Positions 6,069 through 12,956 of a stretch of DNA of 12,956 nucleotides are shown here, piece after piece. The position numbers and the translations under genes are program-made. The stretch lies in NCBI GenBank assembly GCA_002501805.1, contig DAOI01000018.1, positions 52,037-64,992 on the forward strand. Reading direction: 5' to 3'. The notes under the pieces are model-generated. The model had not been told where the DNA came from and did no database searches. It worked only from the letters and a program-made list of their open reading frames with translations. Source of the stretch: Euryarchaeota archaeon UBA463 (GTDB lineage: Archaea; Thermoplasmatota; Poseidoniia; Poseidoniales; Thalassarchaeaceae). Position 1 is the stretch's first letter. The number at the start of each line of letters is the position of its first letter.

Positions 6069-7712
6069 ATGGCAGACTTTAATGCATCAATCAGAAGGCT
6101 GTCATCTCCTAAATTTAGGAGAGGCGCATCCATCGCCGCCTTCTGGATCCTGATAGGGGTCCTCGCCGCAGAAATCCTCCAGACATACTTGGTTGATGGG
6201 GAAACCCAGCAATCTGCATATGGGGATGATTGGAATGATTTAGGATCATTTAGATCAGATATCAATGATATGGGTATTGAGACAAATGCATTGGTATCTA
6301 GTCCACTGTTACTAAGTGAGATAGATCACCCCGAAGAGGCCGTCTTCGTTGTCTCTGGAGTTGAAAGGGACACTATCTCTTTACCAAGATTTACGGGTGA
6401 CGAGAGTGTAATCGAACTTACCGAAGGCGATGGCTACACAAATTCAGAGATTTTGGCAATTGAGAATTTTGTCCAGAGAGGAGGAACTGTTATCCTTATG
6501 GATGATTTTGGTTACTCTGCTCAATTGGCCAGCCAATTTGGGCTTGATTACTCTGGACATAGACTGTATGACGGCCAAGCTTATGCTCATGAGCTAGATT
6601 ACAACTACGTGTGGATTAACACAACCTCTGCTTACAACTTCACAACCAACTCTGGCTCACTTTCTTCCGTGAATCCTTGCCTGAAGGACTCTGACGGTGA
6701 TGGAGTAATCGATTTACTAGATATTGAGCCTTTTAATTCAGACATCACCACCTCTGGGATATCACTCGGTGATGCTGGACTCTGCTCTCACAGATTCGAT
6801 CCGATTAGTTCAACCTGGGACTTCTCAGAGGACTATGATATTCTGACCAACGGACCATCAGCCTTCGAGAAAGACAGTTCCTACAATCCTGTTGAAAATA
6901 GATATGCAATTGGCCGGTCGACTCTAGACTCTTATCTAGATACCAATGATGATGGAAACCTGACTGTAGGCTTCGAAGCCGCAGGAATTGAGGATGACGA
7001 ACAGGGTCCCTTCGCAGTCTATGTGAGATACTGCTTCGATCGTCTATGCATAGATTCCGATTCAGGAAGGGTTCACTTTGTTTCTGACGGTTCTTTGTTG
7101 ATTAATTCACTATACGATCCTGATTTCGACTCAGATTACTCTGGATTAGTACCAAGTAACGATAATAGAAAATGGGCTCTTGATATTATTGCAGAGGCCC
7201 TTTTAATTGGCAATTCTAGCACTCTAGCTACTGAGAACGCAATAGTAATTTTCGATGAGAGTAGACATCAACAATCAAACATTGGTGGAGATACTTACAA
7301 TCTACTATACTATCTTCTAATTTACTTCACAAATGACTGGATGGCAATGCTAATACTATTCCTAGGCCTTTTCATTTCTCTTGAAGCTGTTCTAATCAGG
7401 AAAGAAGATCCCGATGAGTGGAGGCACGTCTTCAGGATTATTTACTATGGGTTCGGAGATGCAAGAAGGTATGAGTACTATCAAAGGCCACAAAAGATTA
7501 GGCAGGTCCTTCTCACCAGGATAAGAAATGTAAATGCCATGTCAAGGGAAGAGTTTGATGCTCTTCCAGCAGCCGAACTTCAGAGAATGGTAGATGATAA
7601 GGTTCTGACAGATTTCATATTCAATGATAGGAGATACAAAACCGACGAATTGGTAGGTATTGTGAAGAGAATTAAGGACTGGGGAACTACTGATACAGAA
7701 GGAGTTGCATAG
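6069..7712 (+). CDS. DUF4350-like exported membrane protein with a calcium-binding loop
   Basis: The 547-residue protein has one N-terminal membrane segment (about 19-40), a large, probably external domain (about 41-410), a second membrane segment (about 424-444) and a basic cytoplasmic tail of about 100 residues. The stretch IENFVQRGGTVILMDDFG (131-148) and the later IVIFDESRH just before the second membrane segment match the DUF4350 plan, a class-I-glutaminase-like fold without an evident catalytic Cys. An insertion carries DSDGDGVIDLLD (207-218), with acidic residues at loop positions 1, 3, 5, 9 and 12 as in thrombospondin type 3 or dockerin calcium loops. A looser DTNDDGNL lies at 291-298. 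Cys204, 239, 322 and 327 could form external disulfides. First gene of the cassette, followed directly by the DUF58 gene. The architecture is clear; the function is unknown. Confidence 0.82.
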   Translation: MADFNASIRRLSSPKFRRGASIAAFWILIGVLAAEILQTYLVDGETQQSAYGDDWNDLGSFRSDINDMGIETNALVSSPLLLSEIDHPEEAVFVVSGVERDTISLPRFTGDESVIELTEGDGYTNSEILAIENFVQRGGTVILMDDFGYSAQLASQFGLDYSGHRLYDGQAYAHELDYNYVWINTTSAYNFTTNSGSLSSVNPCLKDSDGDGVIDLLDIEPFNSDITTSGISLGDAGLCSHRFDPISSTWDFSEDYDILTNGPSAFEKDSSYNPVENRYAIGRSTLDSYLDTNDDGNLTVGFEAAGIEDDEQGPFAVYVRYCFDRLCIDSDSGRVHFVSDGSLLINSLYDPDFDSDYSGLVPSNDNRKWALDIIAEALLIGNSSTLATENAIVIFDESRHQQSNIGGDTYNLLYYLLIYFTNDWMAMLILFLGLFISLEAVLIRKEDPDEWRHVFRIIYYGFGDARRYEYYQRPQKIRQVLLTRIRNVNAMSREEFDALPAAELQRMVDDKVLTDFIFNDRRYKTDELVGIVKRIKDWGTTDTEGVA

Positions 7713-7713
7713 A

Positions 7714-8967
7714 ATGTGGACTAGAAAAGCCGCCATTATGTTGACCAGTGGAATCAGTTTGATTCTGATTGGAATGATGATTTCTAATTTCCAACTGATG
7801 ATAATCGGACTATCCTTCATCTCGATGTTAGCAATCAATGGCTGGGTAGCAGGGCATTCCGATCTAACAATAATTAGGGAGACCTCAGCGACAAACGTCT
7901 ACAAAGGAGATGACATTGTTGTATCTCTCACTATAACCAATAACTCATACCGTAGAACCCAACAATTGGAGCTTTTCGATAACGTACCTCACGAGATGAA
8001 GATGCGCAAAGGAATCAACCAAATGAGGATGAACTTAGGACCTAGGCAGTCGACTACGATGAAGTATGTAGTCCGTTGTCCACTCAGGGGACATTATACC
8101 GTAGGTCCGGTATCTGTAAGATATCGTAATGCATTCAATCTCTTCGTGAGCGAAACCAAAGTCGATGATAGGTCCGATATCACAGTCTTCCCTCAAATTA
8201 GGGACATAGAGGAAGCACTTCTAAGATCTGATGTTCCAAAGATGTATTCAGGAGCGACAACTCTGAAAACTCCAGGTCCAGGAATGGAATTCTACGCACT
8301 CAGGGAGTATCTTCCAGGAGACTCGTTCAGATCGATTAATTGGAAGGCTCTAGCGAGAACTGGGGAGATGATGGTCAATGAGAAGACAAGGGATGCAGTT
8401 ACCGATGTATTCGTCATTGTTGACACTAGGGATGTTTCCAGAATAGGTACTGTACTCAAGAATCCCCTGGAGATGGGTACGGTAGCCGCCGCCTCAGTCT
8501 CCAATTATTTCCTCAAGAGAAGAGACTCAGTCTCTCTCGTTACTTATGGCTCAAGGATGGATTACCTTCCTCCAGAAACTGGAGATAAGCAGTACTTCAA
8601 GATTCTTAGTGGACTAGCATCCGTCCAGTCCAAAGGCTCCATGCCTCTGCAAGCAGTCACTAATGCGCTATCTCCCAGAATCAGCAGAGGCTCCCCAGTT
8701 TTCATCATCAGTAGCCTTGAGGGAGACGGCACAACCCTACCTGCAATCAGAAGCCTCTCTGGGAAAGGACACGAGGTCATCGTACTATCTCCGAGTAGCA
8801 TAGACCTGGAGAGGCTAGTCAGTAGAATTCCTCGGATGTCTTATGAAGTTCTGAAACTCGAGAGACAGAATAGGCTCACGGCAATTGCCGGATATGGTGC
8901 TAAGGTCATAGATTGGACTCCCGATGTCGAGCTCTCTCAGGCACTATTACAGATTAATTTGAGTTAG
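7714..8967 (+). CDS. DUF58 family membrane-anchored protein with degenerate vWA domain
   Basis: This 417-residue protein has two adjacent N-terminal membrane segments (about 6-45), a beta-rich region with CPLRGHYTVGPV (122-133), and the DUF58 signature EFYALREYLPGDSFRSINWKA (192-212). A von Willebrand A-like domain follows from about 231. At the metal-site position the sequence reads DTRDVS (237-242) rather than DxSxS, so the classical MIDAS appears lost. DUF58 proteins usually work with a MoxR AAA+ ATPase in envelope or complex assembly. ATG 7714 lies 1 nt after the upstream stop, with GGAG 9 nt before it inside the upstream gene; TTG 7705 is an alternative start that would overlap. The stop is 11 nt from the next gene, so all three cassette genes are probably co-transcribed. 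The family is well supported; the cellular job is unknown. Confidence 0.9.
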   Translation: MWTRKAAIMLTSGISLILIGMMISNFQLMIIGLSFISMLAINGWVAGHSDLTIIRETSATNVYKGDDIVVSLTITNNSYRRTQQLELFDNVPHEMKMRKGINQMRMNLGPRQSTTMKYVVRCPLRGHYTVGPVSVRYRNAFNLFVSETKVDDRSDITVFPQIRDIEEALLRSDVPKMYSGATTLKTPGPGMEFYALREYLPGDSFRSINWKALARTGEMMVNEKTRDAVTDVFVIVDTRDVSRIGTVLKNPLEMGTVAAASVSNYFLKRRDSVSLVTYGSRMDYLPPETGDKQYFKILSGLASVQSKGSMPLQAVTNALSPRISRGSPVFIISSLEGDGTTLPAIRSLSGKGHEVIVLSPSSIDLERLVSRIPRMSYEVLKLERQNRLTAIAGYGAKVIDWTPDVELSQALLQINLS

Positions 8968-8978
8968 GATGGATAGAT

Positions 8979-10184
8979 ATGGTAGACAAAAAAGTTTCAG
9001 AGAACGCATCTCTAGAGATTTCAAGTCTGAGAAGGAGATGGAAAATAATTTTCCTGCAACTAATCTCAACCGCTGCCCTACTTGCGCTAATGAATAGAAT
9101 GATCAAATTATACGGCTCCTGCTCCGATACATTCGTTGAATCATATGACGGCTCTAACTATTGGTGTCCATCATACGAGCACACTAGAGGGCTAATTTGG
9201 TTCCAAGAGCAAACAGGTTCTCTCATTCTTCCGGATGTAGTTCACGGATTAGATCAAACTGGAAACATGTCACTCGTGGCTCCATTGATTCTCTGTGCGA
9301 TTCTAACAGCCATCTGGATTTATACTCTCACCGCGAAGGAAAATATTAGCAAGAATATCAAGAGAATAGCCGTCGGGGGAATGCTAGCGTGGGGACTACT
9401 TCCGTTTGTTGTATCTTGGCTTGTTGCGATATCTAACTTTGGAATCCACCTGCCCTGGGGGCCAACAGATGAACTGAATCATTTGGACAATCTCTGGGAA
9501 CCATTTCTCTTCATAATCGAGCTAGTTTTCTTGGGCATAGTATTCGCTCCAGTACTTTCTGGATTGATGGGGATTTGGGGGCTATCCAGAAAACTTCTGA
9601 CATGGACCGTTGGATATTATCTGACAGTAATAGGAATACATGCTATCTTGACTTTCGAAGGCATTACTGAGTCAGTCGACCTTGGTCTTTCACCACTTCC
9701 AGCTCAGATAGGAGAGGCAACCTTGCTAGGCGGATTGGTGTCCCCACTGTCTCTGAGCTTGATGCAAGTAGCCATACTTCTACTAGTGTACCTAGAATCT
9801 GGCTCTGCGGTCATATCCAATATGGAGTATGCCTCCATGCTTCCGGGAGATGCCAGAAGAGATCCAGAATACGTGCGACAGTTCAACAATGTAGTAAATG
9901 GCCACATAGCTCATCTGATCGGTGTGATGGCTCTCGTAGCTCTAACTACGGCAATTGCTCTTGAATTCGATGATTTCCTAATCTCTACAGTGAGCGCTCT
10001 TTCTGGCGGTCAATGGGCCGGACAGGTGAAGGAGTCACTAGAGCTACAACTGACCTATGGGAAGGTAATCTCTGCAGGCCTATTCCTGATAGTCGTAGCA
10101 GGAATGAGATTTATTCTACCTTGGCAGAGAGTTACCGGAATGGTTGAAACAGCCTTTCTCAGATTCAGATCAACTGATAACTAG
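8979..10184 (+). CDS. Multi-pass membrane protein of the DUF58 cassette (401 aa)
   Basis: I do not recognise a named family. Eight hydrophobic segments can be seen at about 22-38, 98-118, 131-152, 175-203, 208-226, 256-275, 310-328 and 362-380. A loop between the first two contains Cys48 and Cys63, which could form a disulfide outside the cell. A charged loop with LPGDARRDPEYVRQFNN (288-304) lies between segments six and seven and may be cytoplasmic. The ATG is 11 nt after the DUF58 stop, with a GGATGG purine stretch just upstream. DUF58/DUF4350 gene sets in archaea often include one large membrane protein, and this one fills that place. Its stop abuts the stop of the convergent small membrane protein gene with no bases between. 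Confidence 0.8.
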   Translation: MVDKKVSENASLEISSLRRRWKIIFLQLISTAALLALMNRMIKLYGSCSDTFVESYDGSNYWCPSYEHTRGLIWFQEQTGSLILPDVVHGLDQTGNMSLVAPLILCAILTAIWIYTLTAKENISKNIKRIAVGGMLAWGLLPFVVSWLVAISNFGIHLPWGPTDELNHLDNLWEPFLFIIELVFLGIVFAPVLSGLMGIWGLSRKLLTWTVGYYLTVIGIHAILTFEGITESVDLGLSPLPAQIGEATLLGGLVSPLSLSLMQVAILLLVYLESGSAVISNMEYASMLPGDARRDPEYVRQFNNVVNGHIAHLIGVMALVALTTAIALEFDDFLISTVSALSGGQWAGQVKESLELQLTYGKVISAGLFLIVVAGMRFILPWQRVTGMVETAFLRFRSTDN

Positions 10185-10496
10185 CTATCTGACTCCAATT
10201 AGGGAGCTAATCATTCTGAAAATAAAGTCAGAAACAAGAGGTATCACAAAAATTAGAATAATAACCGTGAGAACCTCACTTTCCACTCCAAAGGAAGAAT
10301 CAACGACTAGGTCAATTTCCTCAAAGAAGAATAAGGCTGAACAAAATACAGCTATCACAACAGCTCTCTCAGGCCATGAAGAATATCGCCTTCCTTCTGT
10401 GAACTTCCGTCCTAATAAGGTCCCGCGCGCTTGCATTGCCCCGTTGAAAGCAACTACCAATATCAAAAATGCCCTTGATTTACAAATCTGATACAC
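10185..10496 (-). CDS. Small hypothetical membrane protein (103 aa)
   Basis: This 103-residue ORF has hydrophobic stretches at about 9-22, 46-61 and 77-95, separated by a basic region (about 24-43) and an acidic one (57-72). That suggests two or three membrane passes. I recognise no family. Supporting it as real: it fills an otherwise empty 347-bp gap, its composition is that of a membrane protein while the opposite-strand frame is Ser/Thr/Lys-rich and unconvincing, and its stop sits exactly against the preceding gene's stop, as other convergent pairs here do. Against it: no good Shine-Dalgarno at a normal distance (GGAGG lies about 17 nt upstream). It is divergent from the NcsA-like gene across 35 bp if that gene starts at 10532. 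Confidence 0.5.
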   Translation of the reverse strand: MYQICKSRAFLILVVAFNGAMQARGTLLGRKFTEGRRYSSWPERAVVIAVFCSALFFFEEIDLVVDSSFGVESEVLTVIILIFVIPLVSDFIFRMISSLIGVR

Positions 10497-10517
10497 ATTG
10501 GGTTCAAGTCAAACCCC

Positions 10518-10525
10518 TCCCGGGA
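10518..10525. promoter_or_regulatory. TCCCGGGA palindrome in a 35-bp divergent gap
   Basis: A perfect 8-bp palindrome lies between the starts of the small membrane protein (minus, 10496) and the NcsA-like gene (plus, 10532). Part of it may simply be the purine-rich ribosome site (GGGAAGGG) for the plus-strand gene, so an operator role is only possible. The gap seems too short for two independent full promoters; elements may extend into the genes. Confidence 0.25.
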
Positions 10526-10531
10526 AGGGTC

Positions 10532-11533
10532 ATGGACGGAGCCATATCGGTTACCAAGTGTAGCCGATGTAAGCTACCTTCCATTATTCACCAGCCCTAT
10601 AGTGGACAGCATCTCTGTGGCAGGCACCTATCAGATTCTGTTCGAAGGAGAACCTCCCGTGAGTTGAGGAGACAACTAATCCTCCCAAAGGATGCAAGAA
10701 AGGAAGATGGGAGCCCCTTCGTGGTGTTGGTGGCTGTTTCAGGAGGCAAAGATTCTGCAGTCCTCCTCACAATGATCAATGATATCATTGGAAGCAGGAG
10801 GGACATTAGGATTGTAGCTGGCTGTGTAGACGAGGGAATCGATGGATACAGATCCCCCTCCTTGGAGTGTGCAAGAGACCTTTCTGAAGATCTAGGTGTT
10901 GATTTCGTTACCTTGAGCTATGAGGAAATGGGATATGACAGAATGGATAAGGTAGTATCCAAGATTCCAGGAATGGGGGAGCTCCATGATGAGGCAAGTG
11001 GAATGATGCCCTGCTCGTTCTGCGGTGTTTTCAGGAGACAGAGCCTAAACTCTCTCGCAGACAAGGTAGGGGCCGATGTGATGGCATTAGGCCATAATTT
11101 AGATGACATGGCCCAATCAATATTGATGAATCTCCAAAAAGGAGAGATAGAGAGATCAGTTAGATTAGCCCCTCATACATCCGCTCCAATCGAAGGCATG
11201 GTTCCAAGGATAGTTCCACTCAGGTGGATACCTGAACAGGAAATCCACGCCTTCGCTATTTTCAACTCTTTACCTATCCACCATGGGGACTGCCCTCATG
11301 CTCCAGGAGCCCAGAGGCAGCAGAGTAGAGAAATAGTAGCCCAGCTAGAGTCTCATACTCCCGGAGCAAGGCATGGACTCCTACACTCTCTCGATCAGAT
11401 TAGAGAGATCCATAGGGAGGTGCATCCAGATACTAATTCCAAAATTGGAAGTTGCTCTCTTTGTGGAGAGGCAACATCTAGACCTGTATGCCAGTCATGC
11501 ACAATGAAGAAATGGCTTTCAGAAGTACCTTGA
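10532..11533 (+). CDS. ncsA: NcsA/TtuA/Ctu1-type tRNA wobble-uridine 2-thiolation enzyme
   Basis: This 333-residue PP-loop ATPase should adenylate U34 of certain tRNAs and replace the 2-oxygen with sulfur, using sulfur handed over by a ubiquitin-like carrier. An N-terminal zinc knuckle (C10, C13, C29, H32) leads to the PP-loop SGGKDS (70-75). A GHNLDD motif is at 187-192. C161 and C164 (PCSFCG), with C254 (DCPHAP), match the three Cys that hold a 4Fe-4S cluster in TtuA. A C-terminal zinc ribbon has C308, C311, C320 and C323. ATG 10532 is preferred: it has GGGAAGGG just upstream and starts close to the zinc knuckle. ATG 10469 would add 21 residues and overlap the opposite-strand gene. The downstream rhodanese gene begins at or near its stop. 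TilS is excluded by the paired zinc motifs. Confidence 0.92.
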   Translation: MDGAISVTKCSRCKLPSIIHQPYSGQHLCGRHLSDSVRRRTSRELRRQLILPKDARKEDGSPFVVLVAVSGGKDSAVLLTMINDIIGSRRDIRIVAGCVDEGIDGYRSPSLECARDLSEDLGVDFVTLSYEEMGYDRMDKVVSKIPGMGELHDEASGMMPCSFCGVFRRQSLNSLADKVGADVMALGHNLDDMAQSILMNLQKGEIERSVRLAPHTSAPIEGMVPRIVPLRWIPEQEIHAFAIFNSLPIHHGDCPHAPGAQRQQSREIVAQLESHTPGARHGLLHSLDQIREIHREVHPDTNSKIGSCSLCGEATSRPVCQSCTMKKWLSEVP

Positions 11534-11541
11534 GTGATCAT

Positions 11542-12366
11542 ATGTTTGTTAATATCGCAGGATACAGATTCGTAGACCTCCCTGACAGAGACTCTCTGAG
11601 GGAGCCCTTCAGAGAGAAGTGCAATAGTCTGGGGCTCAAGGGAACCATTCTTCTAAGTCACAATGGAATCAATTTCTCTCTCGCTGGGAAAAAGGAATCA
11701 ATAGATGAATATACATCATTCTTGGAAGAAGATGTCAGACTAAGGGGAATTCCTATGCATGTGTCAAACTCAGACTATCAACCATTTCGCAGAATGCTGG
11801 TCAGACTCAAGAAGGAGATTATCTCATTAGGAATCGATGAAATCAGACCTGCCGACAATGAAGGTAAGTATATCCAACCAACTGAATTTAAGAGTTGGCT
11901 CGACGAGGGCCGAGAGGTGATCGTCCTTGATACTCGAAACGACTACGAGCTTAGAGTTGGAACTTTCGAAAATGCCGTAGACCTTGATATCAAGTCATTC
12001 AGAGATTTCTCCAATGCGGTGGAAGAGCTTGAATATGACAAATCAACTCCTGTAGTAATGTTCTGTACAGGAGGGATAAGGTGCGAGAAAGCGAGCATGG
12101 TAATGGAGAGGAAAGGTTGGGAAGAGGTTTATCAAATCAAAGGAGGAGTGCTAGGATACTTCAGAGAAACTGGAGGTTCTCATTGGAATGGAGACTGCTT
12201 CGTATTCGACCAACGCGTAGCACTCGATAAGAATCTTAATGAGGCCGATCATGAGATGTGTTTCAAGTGCAGGGAGCCTCTTTCTCCTGAGGATTTAGAA
12301 TCTGACAAGTACTCTGTTGAGGAGTATTGTCCATTCTGCTACGATAGGTTGGTTGGTTTGGCATGA
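11542..12366 (+). CDS. trhO: TrhO/YceA-family rhodanese (tRNA U34 5-hydroxylation family)
   Basis: The 274-residue protein has the three-part layout of the long TrhO (YceA/UPF0176) family. An N-terminal acylphosphatase-like domain includes LKGTILLSHNGINFSLAG. A rhodanese domain carries LDTRNDYE and the active loop CTGGIRCEK with catalytic Cys175. A C-terminal zinc ribbon has C240, C243, C263 and C266. In bacteria TrhO forms 5-hydroxyuridine at tRNA position 34 independently of prephenate. ATG 11542 follows the NcsA stop by 8 nt, with GAGTGATC just before it, and starts right at the conserved domain. In-frame ATGs at 11488, 11497 and 11512 lie inside the ncsA gene and remain possible. Position in an operon with another U34 enzyme supports a tRNA role. 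Alternatively it could hand sulfur to NcsA. The stop overlaps the cupin start as ATGA. Confidence 0.9.
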   Translation: MFVNIAGYRFVDLPDRDSLREPFREKCNSLGLKGTILLSHNGINFSLAGKKESIDEYTSFLEEDVRLRGIPMHVSNSDYQPFRRMLVRLKKEIISLGIDEIRPADNEGKYIQPTEFKSWLDEGREVIVLDTRNDYELRVGTFENAVDLDIKSFRDFSNAVEELEYDKSTPVVMFCTGGIRCEKASMVMERKGWEEVYQIKGGVLGYFRETGGSHWNGDCFVFDQRVALDKNLNEADHEMCFKCREPLSPEDLESDKYSVEEYCPFCYDRLVGLA

Positions 12367-12722
12367 AGAAGATCAACTTCTCTGAGAAGCTATCAGAGTT
12401 CTCGGACCATTGGTCTCCAAAGGTAATCGCTGAGATGAACAACTACCAATTTAAACTAGTCAAGATAGAGGGGGATTTCATTTGGCACAACCACGCCGAC
12501 ACAGACGAGACTTTCATTGTCCTTGAGGGGTCGATGTTCATTGAGCTAGAGGACGAGACCGTGGAGTTGAATGAGGGAGAGATGTACGTAGTTCCTAGAG
12601 GCGTGAATCACAAGCCATATGCTATTGAGGAGTGTAAAGTGATGCTAGTCGAGCCCAGAGGAGTACTGAATACTGGAAATATCAATAATGATTTGACTGC
12701 ACCTAACGATGAATGGATTTAG
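12363..12722 (+). CDS. Small cupin-domain protein (119 aa)
   Basis: This is a single cupin barrel. Motif 1 is HNHADTDETFIVLEG (42-56), giving metal ligands H42, H44 and E49. Motif 2 is PRGVNHKPYA (78-87), giving H83. These four residues would bind a divalent metal (Fe, Mn or Zn), and small cupins of this kind include dioxygenases, isomerases and sugar or ligand-binding proteins; the substrate is unknown. No signal peptide is seen, so it is likely cytoplasmic. Its ATG overlaps the rhodanese TGA (ATGA), implying coupled translation and membership in the NcsA-TrhO operon. Its TAG overlaps the TAA of the convergent MFS gene by 4 bp. The domain call is firm; a link to tRNA modification is based on position only. 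Confidence 0.88.
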   Translation: MKKINFSEKLSEFSDHWSPKVIAEMNNYQFKLVKIEGDFIWHNHADTDETFIVLEGSMFIELEDETVELNEGEMYVVPRGVNHKPYAIEECKVMLVEPRGVLNTGNINNDLTAPNDEWI

Positions 12723-12956
12723 GACGGCTCTTCCTTCAGAGTTAGGGTTAATTGCAGTGAAACCGCCAACAAGAATATCACGCCCGCGACTCTGAAGCAG
12801 GTATGGTAAGACCAGAGCCCGGACCCCTCGACGGTTTCGGACCAGATCACTGCTGATAGGAGTGGCCCTATTATTCGAGCCAGGGCCCCTAGCCCCTCTT
12901 GGACCCCCATGATAGTCCCGAGCTCGTGGCCCCCTTCCTTGGATGCGAATGTCAGA
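12719..12956 (-). CDS. MFS transporter, C-terminal end (partial, N-terminus off right edge)
   Basis: The frame is open to the right edge and gives 78 C-terminal residues. ELGTIMGVQEGLGALARIIGP is typical of the loop and start of the penultimate helix in major facilitator drug/solute antiporters. It is followed by a hydrophobic segment through SAVIW, a short Gly/Ser loop, and a last helix CFRVAGVIFLLAVSLQLTL before a charged tail. The stop TAA overlaps the cupin TAG. The internal ATG at 12910 is not the real start because the frame continues upstream with good MFS sequence. By hand count the last 176 bp are about 60% G+C, above the cupin gene next to it (about 52% in one line), which may point to a different origin. 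The substrate cannot be told. Confidence 0.8.
   Translation of the reverse strand, partial: LTFASKEGGHELGTIMGVQEGLGALARIIGPLLSAVIWSETVEGSGLWSYHTCFRVAGVIFLLAVSLQLTLTLKEEPS

Noticed and set aside
10144..10491. 115-codon plus-strand frame across the gap after the 8-TM protein
   Set aside because: The composition is Thr/Ser/Lys-rich with no domain or membrane pattern. It starts inside the upstream gene, and the opposite strand gives a convincing membrane protein.
10469..10531. Upstream start adding 21 residues to the NcsA-like protein
   Set aside because: It would overlap the opposite-strand gene's start, and the added residues precede the conserved zinc knuckle without family support. ATG 10532 has a purine-rich ribosome site.
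10532..11533. Reading the PP-loop protein as TilS (tRNA-Ile lysidine synthetase)
   Set aside because: The two zinc motifs and the Cys trio CxxC plus DCPHA are features of the NcsA/TtuA/Ctu1 family, not TilS.
1..12956. CRISPR arrays, insertion sequences, rRNA or tRNA genes
   Set aside because: No regularly spaced repeats, transposase frames, terminal inverted repeats or cloverleaf-like sequence were seen. All gaps between genes are under 150 bp.

Overview
The window looks like a gene-dense archaeal chromosome segment, probably from a Thermoplasmatota-type marine euryarchaeon of the Poseidoniia (Marine Group II/III) kind. The evidence is a full-length archaeal CDC48/VAT ATPase followed by a PRC-barrel protein, an archaeal-type NcsA/TtuA tRNA thiolase, Arg codons that are mostly AGA/AGG, and an exported protein with an Asp-rich calcium loop. 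The lineage is an inference from gene content; no rRNA or tRNA gene is present to confirm it.

Layout. Positions 1-1525 (minus strand) hold a succinate dehydrogenase operon, sdhC then sdhA, with sdhA running off the left edge. Both subunits resemble the actinobacterial Sdh1 type. A 101-bp divergent gap then leads to a 35-residue rubredoxin-like zinc-ribbon ORF (plus strand) whose stop overlaps the stop of an aldehyde dehydrogenase gene (minus, 1731-3359). A 142-bp divergent gap separates that gene from a long plus-strand run: cdc48 (3502-5727), a PRC-barrel gene 9 nt later, and after 89 bp a tightly packed envelope cassette of a DUF4350-like exported protein, a DUF58 protein and an eight-segment membrane protein (6069-10184).

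Positions 10185-10496 hold a probable small membrane protein on the minus strand, abutting the cassette stop to stop. It diverges, across a short gap, from a plus-strand operon of three genes: an NcsA/TtuA-like tRNA 2-thiolation enzyme, a TrhO/YceA-family rhodanese and a small cupin (10532-12722). The right edge (12719-12956, minus) is the C-terminal end of an MFS transporter, in DNA clearly richer in G+C than its surroundings.

Themes. Sdh links the TCA cycle to the respiratory chain. CDC48 with the PRC protein belongs to protein quality control. The DUF4350-DUF58-membrane cassette resembles envelope gene sets usually paired with a MoxR ATPase, but no MoxR is visible here. NcsA and TrhO both belong to families that modify the tRNA wobble uridine U34, so their overlap in one operon suggests a joint wobble-base module, possibly with a sulfur relay. 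No CRISPR array, insertion sequence, rRNA, tRNA or obvious terminator was seen. All non-coding gaps are under 150 bp.
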